From Eudromia elegans (taxonomy: Eukaryota; Chordata; Aves; Tinamiformes; Tinamidae): a stretch of 64,000 nt of DNA. The position numbers were made by a program, and so were the translations under genes. The notes under the pieces are model-generated. The model ran no database searches and was not told the DNA's origin. It worked only from the letters and a program-made list of their open reading frames with translations. The first letter of the stretch is position 1; the number at the start of each line of letters is the position of its first letter. The DNA lies in NCBI GenBank assembly GCA_003342815.1, contig PTEX01000015.1:3009391-3073390 (forward strand). Reading direction: 5' to 3'. Of this stretch, positions 48,201-61,525 are shown piece by piece.

Positions 48201-51200
48201 GATGCAATAAAGGTTAAAGTTAAACCAGAAAGTAAATCAATGAATTGGCCTAATACAGTCAAGGAAAGACAGGAATGAAAACATCTGGCATTCTTCAATT
48301 CCTTAATCTTTAATTACATGACCAACTACCAATTTCTCAGATAAAGTCCTCACCAGTAAGCCCTACTCTGTTTACACATCAGCTTTCTCCCAAGTATCTG
48401 AGAGATGCAGCACGAGCAGTTGCGTTATCATCAGAAAATCTGTAGTTTATTGCAAAGTACTGTCTTATCAGGTACAGAAAGATAAAATGGTGATTATAAT
48501 GTGAAACCACACTGAGGGTGACATACAAACCCTGCAACTCACACTGGTTTGAGCTCCTAAAAGAGATGCACCCAACCGAACAGTCCGCTTGCTGGGTAGG
48601 GCTGCTTTGAATCTATCTTGGGGCTCCCTCTTGTGTTTTACTTGCCTAATGCAACTAATGTTTAAAGTAAAAGTAGATAAACAGGACAAGGACTCTTTTG
48701 GAGTGAGTCTCACTAAACATAAGAAATTAAAATCAGAAAAAAATCTATGTGCTTCAGATCTCAGATATTTTACCCAAAAGTTATGTAGTGGCTTCCTATT
48801 CAGCAAAAATTATGGCATATTTTTTGTTTGAATATTCGCTGCTATTTTCAGGTAAAACAAGGAAACACATTCACTTTGAAAACTGATAGATGAAGATCTA
48901 ACAAAATACCTGCAACTTGGACCTATCCAGTGGGGGTAGTAATAAAGACATGGTCCATCTTTTCAGTTATATTAAAAGATAAGAGAAGGAATATATGAAA
49001 GAAATAAAAGAGATTGTTCAAGGTTTCTTCTCTTTGTGTTCTTTTTGGACTTTGCTGATACTGCAAAACAGCCTAGTCCTAAAAGGGTATTTTGATATTG
49101 GTGGCTATGGGATAGGTTCAAAGCCATCCTCTGTAAGGGACCACAGGGTGGGGAGCATGAGGAGACTAACAAAAATATTTCAAACTATATTAAACTCAAA
49201 TTGGTTGGTCTTCAGTTTTCAGACATTTCTGGGTCCACTGATTTCTCTTCAGGTGCCATAATCTTCATTCCATCACTGTTCTAAACTATCTGACTTTGCT
49301 GACAGACCAGGACAGATTTCTACAGAGACTTCAGCAGCTTGCTTTTTATTTGCTTTTTTCACTTGTGAACTATCTAGTTTCTCCGGTTTGATGTTAAAGG
49401 GTGCTTATTTGCTGCTATTCCAGCCAAAGATGCTGCTGTTTGATGGATAAAAAGAGCATTTTGCCATATCTTACAATGTTAAGTCCTTTGCATGAGTATT
49501 TGTTGACTCAGATGAATCAGATAATGTACTGATACTTTAAATAAAACTCATTTCCATTTACTTGTTTATTTTCACTAAGAATATTGAACACAAAGTATCT
49601 GTTGGTTCAGACTTTGCCTGAGCGTGTTAACGAGTTTGGCAACTGAAAACCTTGTGCCAAGGTGAATAATTTTCAGTAAAGGGAAGTGTTATCCAGGAAT
49701 ATGAATAAGCAGATTCTTTCTGCTAGCATTCTAGCAATCCCCAGGAACAATAGTGAAACCTGCACACAAAAGGAAAAGAGAAAAGAAAAAAGGAAAGGGC
49801 GTGATGTTCTTGGCATTTCAATTTATAATTTATTACTCTCCTGTCAACTCGAACCTGCAGACTTTCATGTTGGGTCCCAGCATGGGGCACTTCATTCAGT
49901 CTGTTGAGTCTTCTGTATTTCAGCAATTGCTTTCTGAGCGCTGACCATATGTTTGGATCCTACCTACAAAACTTCAGTCAAATAAACAAAGGTCTATTGA
50001 GAGATAACTGACTGCAACATGAGTTATTATGAATACTGAGCCAAATGCACTGTAACTACATCATACCCACAATATAATCTTAAGCTATACTATTAAGTAT
50101 GCAAGGGAAATTATAAGACGTGCTGTAACTCATATTATTATTGAGGAAGTAATATATGTTGGATCAGCTTGAATTTCAGCAAAGTAGTAGCCATTTAAAA
50201 CCCTTCTTGTTATATGTTACTGAGCGCCAAGCAAGTGTAATGAATTTATCACACGAGACAGCTAGGGAAACTTCTGTCTCCTCCTATGCTAAGGCAGAGC
50301 AGAGGGCTGCCCACTTCACCAGAAACGCTATGAGAAGACAAATTATTCTTTGCATTTACAATCATTTTTCATGACTGGACTTCACTGCTTAGATTAAAGT
50401 TTTCTTATCCCCTTCTGCATCAGAGAGGCTGGTAAATCAGAGTCTTATTTACAGCTCTTTTTTTTTCAGGGTCAGCTCAGATGCTTTCATTTGTAGACTT
50501 CACTTGCTGGTTGGAAGTAGACTTCTGGTGTTTCTGCCTCACCAGTTGAACTGGTAATACATGGCACAATATAAGGTTTTAGAAATGAATAAAACAAAAT
50601 CTAAAATTCTTCTCACTGGAGTGGGAAAGAAGTAGTATGCCTGGAAACATAGGCTGGCAGAAATCTTGGACCCTGCTGCTAGAGTTGGAAGAGGTACAAG
50701 GCTGTTCTGGGAGGAATGCATGGAAGATGGGGTGGAGGCCGAAGTGAGAGGTTTCTGAGAGGCTTTCTTGGAACTGAGAAATAAAAGTTTTGTGACTGAC
50801 AAATAGCATTTGCATTCTGTGTGGTGCAGAGCATTTGGGAATGGGAAGGTCCCTTGTAAATCCATCTATGACTGACTGGTCACTCTCTTTACATGCAGGA
50901 ATTTTTGACTTCCTTAATAGATCTCTGCTTCATTGTTAGGAGAGGGAAAGCACACACATAGCAAACTAAGGCAAGCCACCTGACTTGCAGCAAATTTTTA
51001 AGCTGGCATTTTGTATTATATTCAATAAAGTGCTTCTGCTTGAGAGTAAACACAAGCAATACATTTAATCTTCTCACATCTTGGCTTCTCTGTGGGCCAC
51101 GGGCTAGCAAGAGTTCTATGCTTTGTTCTGAAAAGCTATTTTTAGATTCTGTGCATCTTTAAAACAAAAACTGAAATAAGATACAGCTCACTGTGGGGAA

Positions 51201-51835
51201 CTTTAAAAAGTACCTAAATAGGGTTTCCACTTCACTCACACTACACTCTTTCTTACCATTCAAATCTTTTTGGTTCAAGTATTTTTTTCAAAAAACAAAA
51301 GCAAACAAAAACAAACCAAGATTACTGTCTTTATCAAATCTTGATGAACAGAATTAGAGTTAAATCTGAAAGCATTGCAACAGCTTCACTGTGCATGATG
51401 GGAGGAAGGTAATGGCATCAAGAATTTAATTTAATCTTTTGCACAGGATACTAAGCTGTCTTGCAATGCTTCAAGCTTGTGCTGCTAAATCTTGTTCTCC
51501 TTCCTATTGCTTATATCATTTTCCATTTCCATTTTATGTGAATGGTCACTATTGATATAATTCTTCTAACCTATTTCAGGTCTCTATGTTAGACAAAGCT
51601 GGCTATGCTTCTGCCTTGCCTCTGACTGCTTTGGACACCATAAATTTTGCCCAAAGTTGCACTAATTCACATACATCCCTGTCTGGGTATAACCCCACAG
51701 GCTCTGAGCTGCTAGGCCTGAGCTGAGCCAAAGCAGGGCTCTTGGGCCTACGGGAGACTGGGGGAAAGGCAGGACAGGGCCAATAATACCTGGAATACCT
51801 TAAGACCTAATACTTTGATCTGATTAAATCAGTGG
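45208..51835. other. Noncoding DNA
   Basis: Mostly unique A/T-rich sequence with a T run at 45959-45983. A GGTGAGTGTG...CCCTGCAG pair at about 46743-46796 mimics a tiny intron but no coding sequence flanks it. Open frames up to 112 codons on - (45708-46046, 48468-48806, 50539-50865) match no family. No RNA gene is seen. Confidence 0.55.
45959..45983. repeat. Poly(T) run
   Basis: About 25 consecutive T on the + strand. On the - strand it could be the A tail of an old retroposed copy, but the adjacent sequence is not a recognisable SINE or processed gene. Confidence 0.9.
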
Positions 51836-51837
51836 TG

Positions 51838-52428
51838 ACTGAGTTTGGAAGGGTCTTCTGCAGACCATCAGCTAGCCCAAATCCCTGAACAAAGCATGGT
51901 CAGCATGATCAGGTTTGGAGTCTCTCAAAGCATGGGGACTGTGAAGCCTCTCTGGGCAGCCTAATTCTGTATTTGACCACCTCCACAGTAACATCAAATT
52001 TAGTTTTCCTGTGCTTGAAAAGAAGCACATAACTCCTGCATGTTAGTGTGCCCATTGCCTCTTGTCCTGTCACTGAGAAGAGTCAGGCTCTGAATCCTTT
52101 ATCCTTTCCCAACTTGATCAGATATGTATGCACATGGATAAGACTCCCCACAGAGGCTTCTCCAGACTCAACAGCCCCAGCCGTCTCAGACTCTGCCTAT
52201 AAGCACCAGTTTCTTCTTCATCTTTCCTGCCACTGTATTTTCACTGTATTTTTCTGCCGCAGGTCTGAGTTGCTCTTGAGTATGAGGTCTGAGTATGCCC
52301 AGAATTGGACTCAGCCTTCCAGATTTGTCTCATCAGGGCTGGGCTGGGAAGGATTGTCTGTCTTGCCTGATGCTGATGCTTTGCCTAATGCAGCCCAGGA
52401 GGTTGCAAGGCCTTTGTTACAACGGCAT
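51838..52428 (-). mobile_element. Old, diverged CR1 LINE 3' fragment
   Basis: Reading the + strand, the usual order of CR1 3' landmarks is still visible: TTTGGAAGGGTCTTCTGCAG (for TTGGAAGGGACCTCT), GCCTCTCTGGGCAGCCT, CATTGCCTCTTGTCCTGTCA, CTCCAGACTCAACAGCCCC, and AATGCAGCCCAGGAGG near the 5' cut. Divergence and small indels are much higher than in the other copies, and the 3' octamers have eroded. It therefore belongs to an older CR1 burst. Confidence 0.88.
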
Positions 52429-52435
52429 GTTTTTC

Positions 52436-52486
52436 ATATATATACATATATATATATAGGGGGGTGTGTGTGCATACACACACTGT
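52436..52486. repeat. (AT)n / (GT)n-(AC)n compound microsatellite
   Basis: AT alternation gives way to GGGGGG, GT units, and then complementary AC units around GCATAC. It is self-complementary and so able to form a hairpin. It lies right at the 5' cut of the old CR1 fragment. Confidence 0.9.
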
Positions 52487-52893
52487 AATGGATATTAAAT
52501 TGACACAACAATTTATGCAAAATTCTTGAAATGTGTCAATGTGTCAGCACACCATAAAAAAGCATAAATGTTTCAACTATGCTGTATTACTACTGCAATC
52601 ATCTCCAAGGGGCATTTACTGCATTTGTGGAACCAGAAAAGTGTGCAGTCTGAATTCTCAGTATGGGATAAGTCAAATATTGGCACTGGAATATGAAGAG
52701 CTAAGTATCTATTTCACATGGTAAATACGTGGCCATCAATAAATCTGCTGGGAGTAGTTCTGTTCTCAATTACATTTCTTCACCATTAACATAGTTTTTG
52801 AAGTGGATAAGAGTTCTTTTTTCACTGGTGATTGAAATTTCAAACTTATGAAAATACCTATTTTTAAAATCCAATTTACAAGTTTCTGAACGT

Positions 52894-52933
52894 GAAATGT
52901 ATATCTGTGTATAAAATGTATATCTGTGTTCTA
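52894..52933. repeat. Short tandem duplication
   Basis: AAATGTATATCTGTGT is repeated after a 4-base interval (AAATGTATATCTGTGTAT, then AAAATGTATATCTGTGTT). No other feature is associated with it. Confidence 0.7.
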
Positions 52934-52939
52934 TTTAGA

Positions 52940-53895
52940 GCAATAAAGGATCACACACAAATATCAAAAAGGTTGTTTAAAAGTTTAAAGTACCAGTTCC
53001 TCTTTGCTCTAATTTGCTCTGCAGTGCAAATGTTGAAGATACAGCATTTATGAGATTACAAGGAGCATGCACTATCATTACTGATCCTTAATTTGAAATA
53101 GGCTATATTTTTTACAATTACTTTACAACTGCCTCAAAATAAGAATAACTAATAAGTCCTGGCCCCCTGCTCTGTTCCATGAATACTACTGAAGTCAAGT
53201 TTGGCTGGGGCTTTTGTGTGAGAAAGTACTGTATCTTTGGCTCTGCATTAACCATGTCATTTCTACATCTTCATCTCAGTACTATTTCTCTCAACCATTG
53301 TTTACATTTTTAAATGGTAGAATGCTGTTTCTGGAGAGACTTTCATGGCAAGACAACTTTCCGTGGGTGCTTATTTTATGTCCAGTTACTTAGAGTTTAA
53401 TAAAGATGAATTATCTTTTTTTTTTCTTTTTTTATGGAGTAGTTTTGCTTCAGGTTGCTGTTCCTAGAACTGCGTACTGAGAAAGTTCTAGAAATTAGGA
53501 ATCTACTTTTTCTAAAAATTAACTGATCAAGCCTGCAAAGCCAGGCTTTCTGTGACTTCTTCTGGCCTTATAAATCTTGATGCTTGGTCACTGTCTAGTC
53601 TAAAATGCAGTGAAAGAGTTTGGGGTGTCTTCTTGTAAAATATGCTGTAGTCCGGGTTTCATCAATCATCATTTATAGTAATGACAAATATGCATGACAC
53701 ATATTTTTTCCCCAAAGTAGTGATGGCAATAATGGTGCCTGCCATGACAACTGTGTACAGAACATCCCGAGATACTACCCAGGCACTGAAGCTGAAGCTA
53801 CTTGTGCTAAGTCAACAAGGACGACTGCAGAAATGATGTCATTTTCTTAACGGGTAGGGGGATGCACAAAAGGCATTTCAAACTCAAACCCCTAT
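52940..53895. other. Spacer upstream of the + strand CR1
   Basis: Unique DNA with a T-rich run near 53420 and copy B of the short repeat at 53531. Sequence from about 53700 on may belong to the degraded 5' part of the following CR1, but I could not align it with confidence. Confidence 0.5.
53531..53570 (-). repeat. Short dispersed repeat, copy B
   Basis: On the - strand it reads TAAGGCC, ten extra bases (AGAAGAAGTC), then ACAGAAAGCCTGGCTTTG and CAGGC. It pairs with 45178-45207. Outside this block the two loci diverge quickly. Confidence 0.55.
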
Positions 53896-53899
53896 TGCC

Positions 53900-56480
53900 A
53901 GTAAGGAGAAGATAAAGCTCAAGTTGAGAGCCTGTGAGTGAGGATTAAACGGGAGGCCAACAGGCAGGACACTGTTGTATGAGTTTACTGCAGGCCTCCT
54001 GACCAGGAAGAGGAAGTGAAATGACGCTTCTACAGGCAGCTTCAAGAAACCTTGCACTCACAGACCCTGGTCTTTATGGGAGATTCAACCACCCTGCTGG
54101 GATGATCACACAGCTGGGAGCGGACAGGAGGTTCCAGGAGTTTCCTGCAGAACATTGCGGATAACTTCTTGATGCAGGTGGTTGAAGAGCTGACAAGGAG
54201 AGAGACACTGCTAGACCTGATACTAACCAACAGAGATGGTCTAGTTGGAAATGTGAGGGTCGGAGGCAGTCTTGGCTGCAGGGACCATGAGATGTTAGAA
54301 TTCATGATCCTGTGTGGAGGAAGCTGGGCAAGAAGTAGGTTTGCAACCCTGGACTTTAAGAGAACCAGCTTAGACCTATTCTGGGAGCTCCTTGGAGGAA
54401 TCCCTTGGGTCAGGGCTCTAGAAGGAGAGGGTGTTCAGGAGAGTTGGCTAATATTCAAATATCAGTTTCTCCAGGCCCAGGATCGGTGCATTCCTACAAG
54501 AAGGAGGTGGAGCAAGAGGGGCAGGAGACCTGTGTGGATGGGCAACAAGCTGTTCAGTAAACTTAATAAGAAAAAGAGTACCTACATAATGTGGAAGAAG
54601 GGCCAGGACACGTGGGAAGAATATAGGAACATTGTCAGGGAGTGCAAGGATGCAATGAGGAAGACAGAAGCCTGCCTAGAATTTGAGCTAGCAAGAAATG
54701 TCAGTGCCAGCAAGAAGGGCTTCTAAAAATACAACAACGCAAGAAGAAGACTAGGGAAAAATGTTAGTCCACTGCTGAATGGGGAATGTGCTTTGGTGAC
54801 GGATGATGCAGAGAAGGCAGAGTTACTAAATGCCTTCCTTGCTTCTGTCTTCACTGCTAACTCTGGTCCCTATGAACTACAGAGCCCAGATACAAGGGAG
54901 ACAACCAAGAGAGATGAGGGCTTTCTGCTCATTGAGGAGGACTGGGTTAGGAATTACTTAGGCAAACTAAACACCCATAAATCTATGAGCCTGGATGGGA
55001 TGTGATCAGGAGTGCTGAGGGAGCTGGTGGGGGTTATAGCTGAGCTGCTCTCCATCATCTTCGAGAGGTCGTGGAGAGCAGGGGAGGTGCCAGAGGACTG
55101 AAAGAGAGCTAACATCATCCCAGTCTTCCAAAAGAGCAAGAGGAAGGAGTTGGGAAACCACAGGCCCATCGACCTCACTTCGTCCCTGGAAAAGTGATGG
55201 AGCAGCTCACCCTAGACCATCTCTAGGCATGTCAAGGAAAAGAAGGTGATCAAGAGCCGTCAGCACCAAGGGGAAGTCATGTCTGACCAACCTTATAGCC
55301 TTCTATGAGAGGTGACTGGCTGGCTGGATGATGGGAAAGCTGTGGATATTGTCTGACTTGACTTCAGCAAGGCTTTCTACACTGTCTCCCATAACATTCT
55401 CATAGGAAAGCTCTGGGAGTGTGGACTGGATGGGTGGACAGTGAGATGGATTGAGAACTGGTTGGATGGCAGAGCTCAGATGGTAGTGATAAATGGGGCT
55501 GAGTCTAATTGGAGGCCTGTGACCAGTGGTGTCCCTCAGAGGACAGTGTTGGGACAAGTATTGTTCAACTTGCTCATCAGTGACTTGGACGAAGGAAAAG
55601 AGTGCATCCTGAGCAAGTTTGCAGTTGATAGGTGGAGTGGTCAACGCTTCAGAAGGCTGTGCTGCCATTCAGAGGGACCTAGACAGGTAGGAGAGTTGTG
55701 CAGAGAGGAACCTCATGAGATTCAACAAGAACAACTGTCAGATCCTGCACCTGGGGAGGAATAACCCCAGGCAGCAGTACCTATTAGGAGCTGACCTGTT
55801 GGAAAGCAGCTCCATGGAGAGGAATTTGGGAGTCCTGGTTGACCACAAGTTACCCATGAGGCAGCAATGTGCCCTTGTGGCCAAGAAGGTCAATGGGATC
55901 CTGGCTGCATCAGAAGGAGCGTTTCTAGTAGGTCAAGGGAGAAGATCCTGTCCCTCTCCTCATCCCTAGTGAGGCAGCACCTGGAGTATGGGGTTCAGTT
56001 GTGGGCTCCCTAGGACTAGAGAGACGTGAAGCTTCTAGAGAAGGTCCAGAGCAGAGTGACAAAAATCATTAAGGGACTGGAGCATCTATTGTATCAGGAA
56101 AGACTAAGCGAGCTGGGCCTGTTTAGCCTGGAGAAGACAAGGCTGAGAGGGGATCTGATCAATATGTATAAGTACCTGAGGGGTGAGTGTAGGGAGGAGA
56201 GGGTCAAACTCTTCTTGATGGTGGCCAGTGATAGGACAAGGGATAATGGGCACAAGTTGAAACACAGATAGTTCCATCTCCATGTGAGGAAGAACTTCTC
56301 TCCTGTGAGGGTGACAGAGCCCTGGAACAGGCTGCTCAGAGAAGCTGTGGAGTCTCCTTCTCTGGAGATCTTCCAAACCCACCTGGATGCCGCCCTGTGC
56401 CCTGTGCTGTAGGTGTCCCTGCTGGAGCAGGGGGGTTGACTCCAAGGGTACCATCTAACCTCAGCCATTCTGTGATTCTG
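53900..56480 (+). mobile_element. CR1 LINE, longest + strand copy (endonuclease, RT, 3' UTR)
   Basis: The first confident CR1 match is the endonuclease C-terminal part from about 53920 (KLKLRA, then LLDLILTNRDGLVGNVRVGG at about 54207-54266). It is followed by the linker and RT N-terminal region (54793-55005), RT core with FSKAF and [20 protein letters not shown] (55330-55640), and RT C-terminus ([20 protein letters not shown], then [20 protein letters not shown] at about 56080-56160). The 3' UTR carries the CCCTGCT-GG-AGCAGGG hairpin (56417-56432) and the element ends in ATTCTGTG ATTCTG (56467-56480). Several frame breaks are evident. The FADD region reads KFAVDRWSG and the first motif A Asp after KAF is Tyr, so the RT is inactive. 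The left boundary is uncertain by about 200 bases. Confidence 0.93.
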
Positions 56481-59400
56481 GAAGGTGCTCTTTCAGCAAA
56501 GAAGGTAAAAACTGTCTCTCTAATAATATGGATCTCAGATTTAAAAACAAATTATTCCAAATTTGCATTTTAATTTAGGTTAAGAAATAAGGAAGAAGGG
56601 AAGAACGTAGGTAAACGAGAAAGTTCTCTCTGTATGGCCCAATCTCACATAATAACTAGACAATCAGCCATTTTTTTTCCTTATATGAGGTGCAAGTGAA
56701 GCAAGTTTTAATACATGGGTCTATTTATTTAACAAGCTGGTTTTTATTATTTATTTTAAACTTTTGCTTCTGGAATTTTCTTTATCTCTGTTAGCAAATA
56801 TAATCCAGAATAAAACATTTGAACATCATTTTCTCAGAGAATGCCTCAGGAAAGTGAGCATGCATCTGTAATCACAGCAAGGGCAGATGGGGCTGTGTGT
56901 ACACATACCAAATAGTCTTTGCAGCTGTGTATTTTCTTCCCAAAGCTGGCACTGTGATAGGTTTTTAATCCCATAATAGACTTATGTGCAGTTAAATGCC
57001 AACTAATCACTAAGCACAGTGTGTGCTTCCTCCTTGATTGCCAAGTAGTGTATTGCCTTTGAAACACACCCTCATGAAGCACACACTATTCATGCACAAT
57101 GATACAGGGGGGAAAATCAAGAGTGAGAATGACATCTTTTAACAGCAGACTTAGCAGAACCGAGAGAAGAAAAAAACACAGGAAAAAAACAATAAAAGAT
57201 GTAAGCTTTGTATAGCCAATGTGATAGTACAATGATACCACTCTTTCTGGGTTACATATGGAGTCACTAGCACAAGCCAGTAAAGGTTCTTGTGAGTCAT
57301 AAAGTTTTGTTCCTTTTCTGAGATGGAAAACACTATCATATAAATCCTTTCATGATCATGACTGAGACAGAGAAATTGCCACAGAACTGGGAAAAAGACT
57401 GAGCTTTGTCAAGTCTGTGGCTTTTCAATCTTCACAAATATTTTTGCTGCTTTCCACTGACTCTGATTAATGTGAGATTTTGTGAACTGAGGTGTTTACA
57501 ATCTATAGGAGCTTTTTCTCTGAAAGTCAATTAAGGGACTTTAGTTATCCCATGGCTTAAATGCCAAGGAACTACAGTTTCTGGAATGTTAGGCTTGAAA
57601 AAATAAATTAAAAAAAAAAGAGGAAATAATTTGGAGGTACTTGAAGTGTAACCATAGCTTCTGAGCAAAAGGTCAGCAAGGTGGTGAGAATTCTTCCAAA
57701 GTCCATGAAACCGCCTGATCTTATCCATAACGCTGATCCTACTTGCTTAACATGTTAAGTAACTTCAAACAAACCAGCCCTGCCAGCCTAGATTGACCAT
57801 GACCAAAGGGATTGAATGAAGTTTTCAATTTAAGAAAAATTACTGATGTATGTGATAGGATATCCCCCCAGGGCACTGCACTGGAGCCCTCTGTATCTGT
57901 TACAGTGTTCATGACATTGCAGTTCAGCCAAGGTACCCACATGATACCCCTACTTGGGGAAATGTTCATAGCAGGCTGTTGAATGGCATGAACAAATCGA
58001 GGGCTAAGAGCATTCTCCTCTTGAACAAACACTATGAGAGGGCCATCAATCAGTATTTAAGTAGCAGCAACCTGGAGATTTCCTTTTAGTCTTTCCATTC
58101 CCACTCTGCTGGCTGGATATCTGTAGACCATTTGAAAAATGAAACCTCTTGGGACTCCAAAGTGCTGCCACTTGGTTATGAATGAGATAGCCAGTTTTCT
58201 AATAAACCTTAATGAGCATTTGCTAATTACAGAAATCTGTTAAATTTCAGTAATATCTTGTCAAAACATTAAATACAAACTCATATTCCTGGTTTTGGAA
58301 CATGCATAACATAGATTTGGAAGCAGAAAAGAAAGACAAGTTTTGAAAACAGTCTTTTTAAAGATATGTAAATTCAAGTTGAATGTCAGATTCATTTCTA
58401 GGAAGCCTGCTGGCCTGACAGTTTCTTCTCCGCTCTCTTTCATTATCTAAAACACTTTTGAAAGAAAAATGCCTGCTTCAGTATTAAAATGCTTCCTGTG
58501 TTAGAAAAGAGCTAAAGGGTCTTTAAGAGATCTCAGAAATACCTGAAAATAAGACAACAGCTCTTGAGCTGTGTTGGAGCTAGTCCATCTGTAATTGGAC
58601 ACAATACACGGTTCTACAAACGCCAAAAAAGGCAAAAAATCCCCACACAAAGCAGAGGTGAGTGCCAGTATTCCAAAATGAAGCAAGCTGCGTGAAACAT
58701 CTAAAGTGCATTTTTTTGAGACACAATGTCAAAGGGAGATCTCGTTTCAAACAAATGAGGATAGGCAAACAAAGGAGGCTCAGTTTGATTCTGCAAAAGC
58801 AAAATATTTACAATCAAATGCTCTGCCATCGTGAAATGTGGAGCCCATAATGATTTCAATGTCTCTCTGCTTTATAGCAACAGTTCCCCTTAAGAAATCC
58901 TAGATTGAAAAACTGAATGTTTACAGGAAAATATCTGATTCACCAAAGGCTTATATCACGTAAAATTCATCCTGTGCGGTAGGCCAATTGCTGGAACAGG
59001 CAATGGGTGTAGTCAGGAAGACTGGAGAAGGCATCAAGCCTGGGAAAATCATAGGAAAACAAATGGATCAATGACCTGTCTGTCTAATGTCTGCAGTGTG
59101 GACTCTTTTGCCCTTAACACAGTAGGAGATCTGGTTCATGACCAGTGGATACTGATACCAGTTTGCAGTTCTAGTTATTTTTTTTTTTTAGTACAGAATC
59201 TTTCAGTGCTATTGAGCCTTAAATTGGAGACCTCTGTATGCCAGGTAGGGTGGAAAAAGAAATATCTCTATGCCTACACTTCCTTGATTGCTAATTATTT
59301 GTTTAGATTTTTAGGTAGCAGAGACATAGTTTAGATTAGTCTTAAATCTCATCTCATGTACTTGTTCAGCTCCTACAGAATAACAGAACTGAAGTGCAAC

Positions 59401-61525
59401 AAAAGTGATATTTACCTACACGTGTTGAGCTTTGGACTGAATAGCTCAGCTAGACCTGGTCAGTATTTGAGAACACAGTGCAGATATCAGAATCAGACAG
59501 AGATGGGGCCACAGAGAATTTAGATGAGAATATTTAATATATCCTTGTTGATTTTATGAGCTTCTAGCTTCGTTAAAAGAATACGAAGTCATGATGATGC
59601 AAAGTTAAATGTACAAGATCCTTGCAGCTCTCTAGGACTATATTTTACTCCTGATGTGCTAAAAATCTTGATTTCATTCAGTGCTCTTGGAAATGGTCTG
59701 GAGTATGATGTCTGGCTGTTGTGTCAGTGTTCCCTGTGTGTCAGTGTCCTACTTGCCAGTTTTATGCAGGTGTTTCAGATGCACTCAGGAGTCCCAAACT
59801 GCCCTAGATAAATGTTAAGGCAAATTGTACTTCTTTCAGGACTTTTTAGGGTCTATCCTTGACATATTCCTTTCTGCTAGGCTTTACTTGGCTTATTCAT
59901 CACTGTTGTACAAAAGCATTTGTGTTTTATACCTTGTTTTGCTTACATCTCAATTTTATGGTATATTCCCAAATATCTCCTTCCTTTATTTTTATATATT
60001 TATTTAGCTTTTCCATCCTGCTGTGCTGCATTCTTGGAAGGTTTCTCAGCCTGTAGGATACTGATGTTGCACTGTCAGCATCCAACCACAAATGTTCTTC
60101 TTCCACAGAGCCTGCCAGTGGCAATATCTTAAATAGTTAGTCCATAACTCAGCATTTATGAGCTGAGGTTGCATGTCACATAGTGACACACACCTCTCTT
60201 CTTCCTCCTCCTCTTTTTTTTTTTACTTTCTCCATCTTTGTTGCTAAACTCACTGATGTCTCATCGTACACGCGTAGCATTATCACTCTATCACTGTTGG
60301 AAAGCCGCATATGTTCTTGTTTTCTACTGAAGAGTTACAGAAGTCCTTCTGAGGGACTAGCTTGTGCTAGACAGAACTATTACATCAGTACAAGACACCA
60401 GGTACTTAAATGCTGGCCCAGCATTTCAGGGGACAAGGTTGCTGGTGAGTTTAGCTGAAAAACTCTGAAGTTGCTGGGAGATGCAACCAGTCTTTGTACT
60501 TACGTGGGAAGGTGGAGCCAGTCACCACTCACCCTCTTTGCAGGCTCTACTCGAGGCAATCTCTGAGCAACTATTTTCAACATGGCAGTATGGAAGATTT
60601 GGAAAGTATGAAAAATTCCTGCAAGAAATGAGAATTCACATCTTCCCCTGTGTGATTAGGAAGGTAAGGCAAACTGAACGTCAGTGATGCCACCATCCAT
60701 GATAATCGTTTTGTTCAGTGACACTTTGGCAGACACTGTGAGCAGAGAAAAACCAGTTGCTGAACATAGCTTATTGTTGTTTTTCTTTCCAAGAACATCT
60801 CATTGAAAAATTAACTAGGTAGTAATTGACTATATTCCATTTCCCCACAGATGAGTGAAATTTTAAAGTAATTTTAAAGAGTTTTTTTCAGCGTTTATAA
60901 GACTCTATATTTCAGTTATTCCCACAAGAAAACTGTATCACTTTATTTATTCAATGCTTATACAGTAGAATGGCTTACAAACGTTTGCATTGATACAGTG
61001 TCCTTACAAGTCACTGTAGAGGCACACTGTAGCCATGAAAACAAGATATAGGAGTTATAACTACTATATGGATGTACTCTGAGTTTCTGAGAAACCAATG
61101 AAGAAGGATCTACAGAAGCAAGTCATGCATGCGCATCATACCAGTAACATCTGAATCTTCTTTTCACATTTGGCATTCAGTTACAGTTTGTATTTTGTTG
61201 ATAAGTAAGTTGCTATATTTTCTGCATGGCATTTAATATGGCCACAGCTGTAAATGCCCTATATTGGCTGTATCTGGCATAGCATTGTTTAACATTTAAA
61301 AGTTGCACTTCCATTCAATATGAGAAGTGAAGCTTACCAAGTACTTTGCACAGCCTGACTATCAACTGGGGAGAGCTGGCAGCTACAACAGCCTTGCAGA
61401 TCCTTGCTAAACTCTCTCTATTTATTAAATAGTCCTTTGTGAGGAAAAACATCTATGTCCTTAATACAAATGCTGTCCCAAAGGCAGCAGATCTAGTAGT
61501 GTGGTGCCCCAGCCAATCTGTATCT
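56481..61525. other. Noncoding DNA
   Basis: Unique A/T-rich sequence. A 97-codon - frame at 57739-58032 and a 91-codon + frame at 60183-60458 match nothing I recognise. There are short T runs near 59169 and 60216. No gene, RNA gene or transposon is assigned. Confidence 0.55.

Noticed and set aside
57739-58032. 97-codon - strand frame considered as a transposase or gene remnant
   Set aside because: I could not match it to any transposase or host family. The claim would be a guess.
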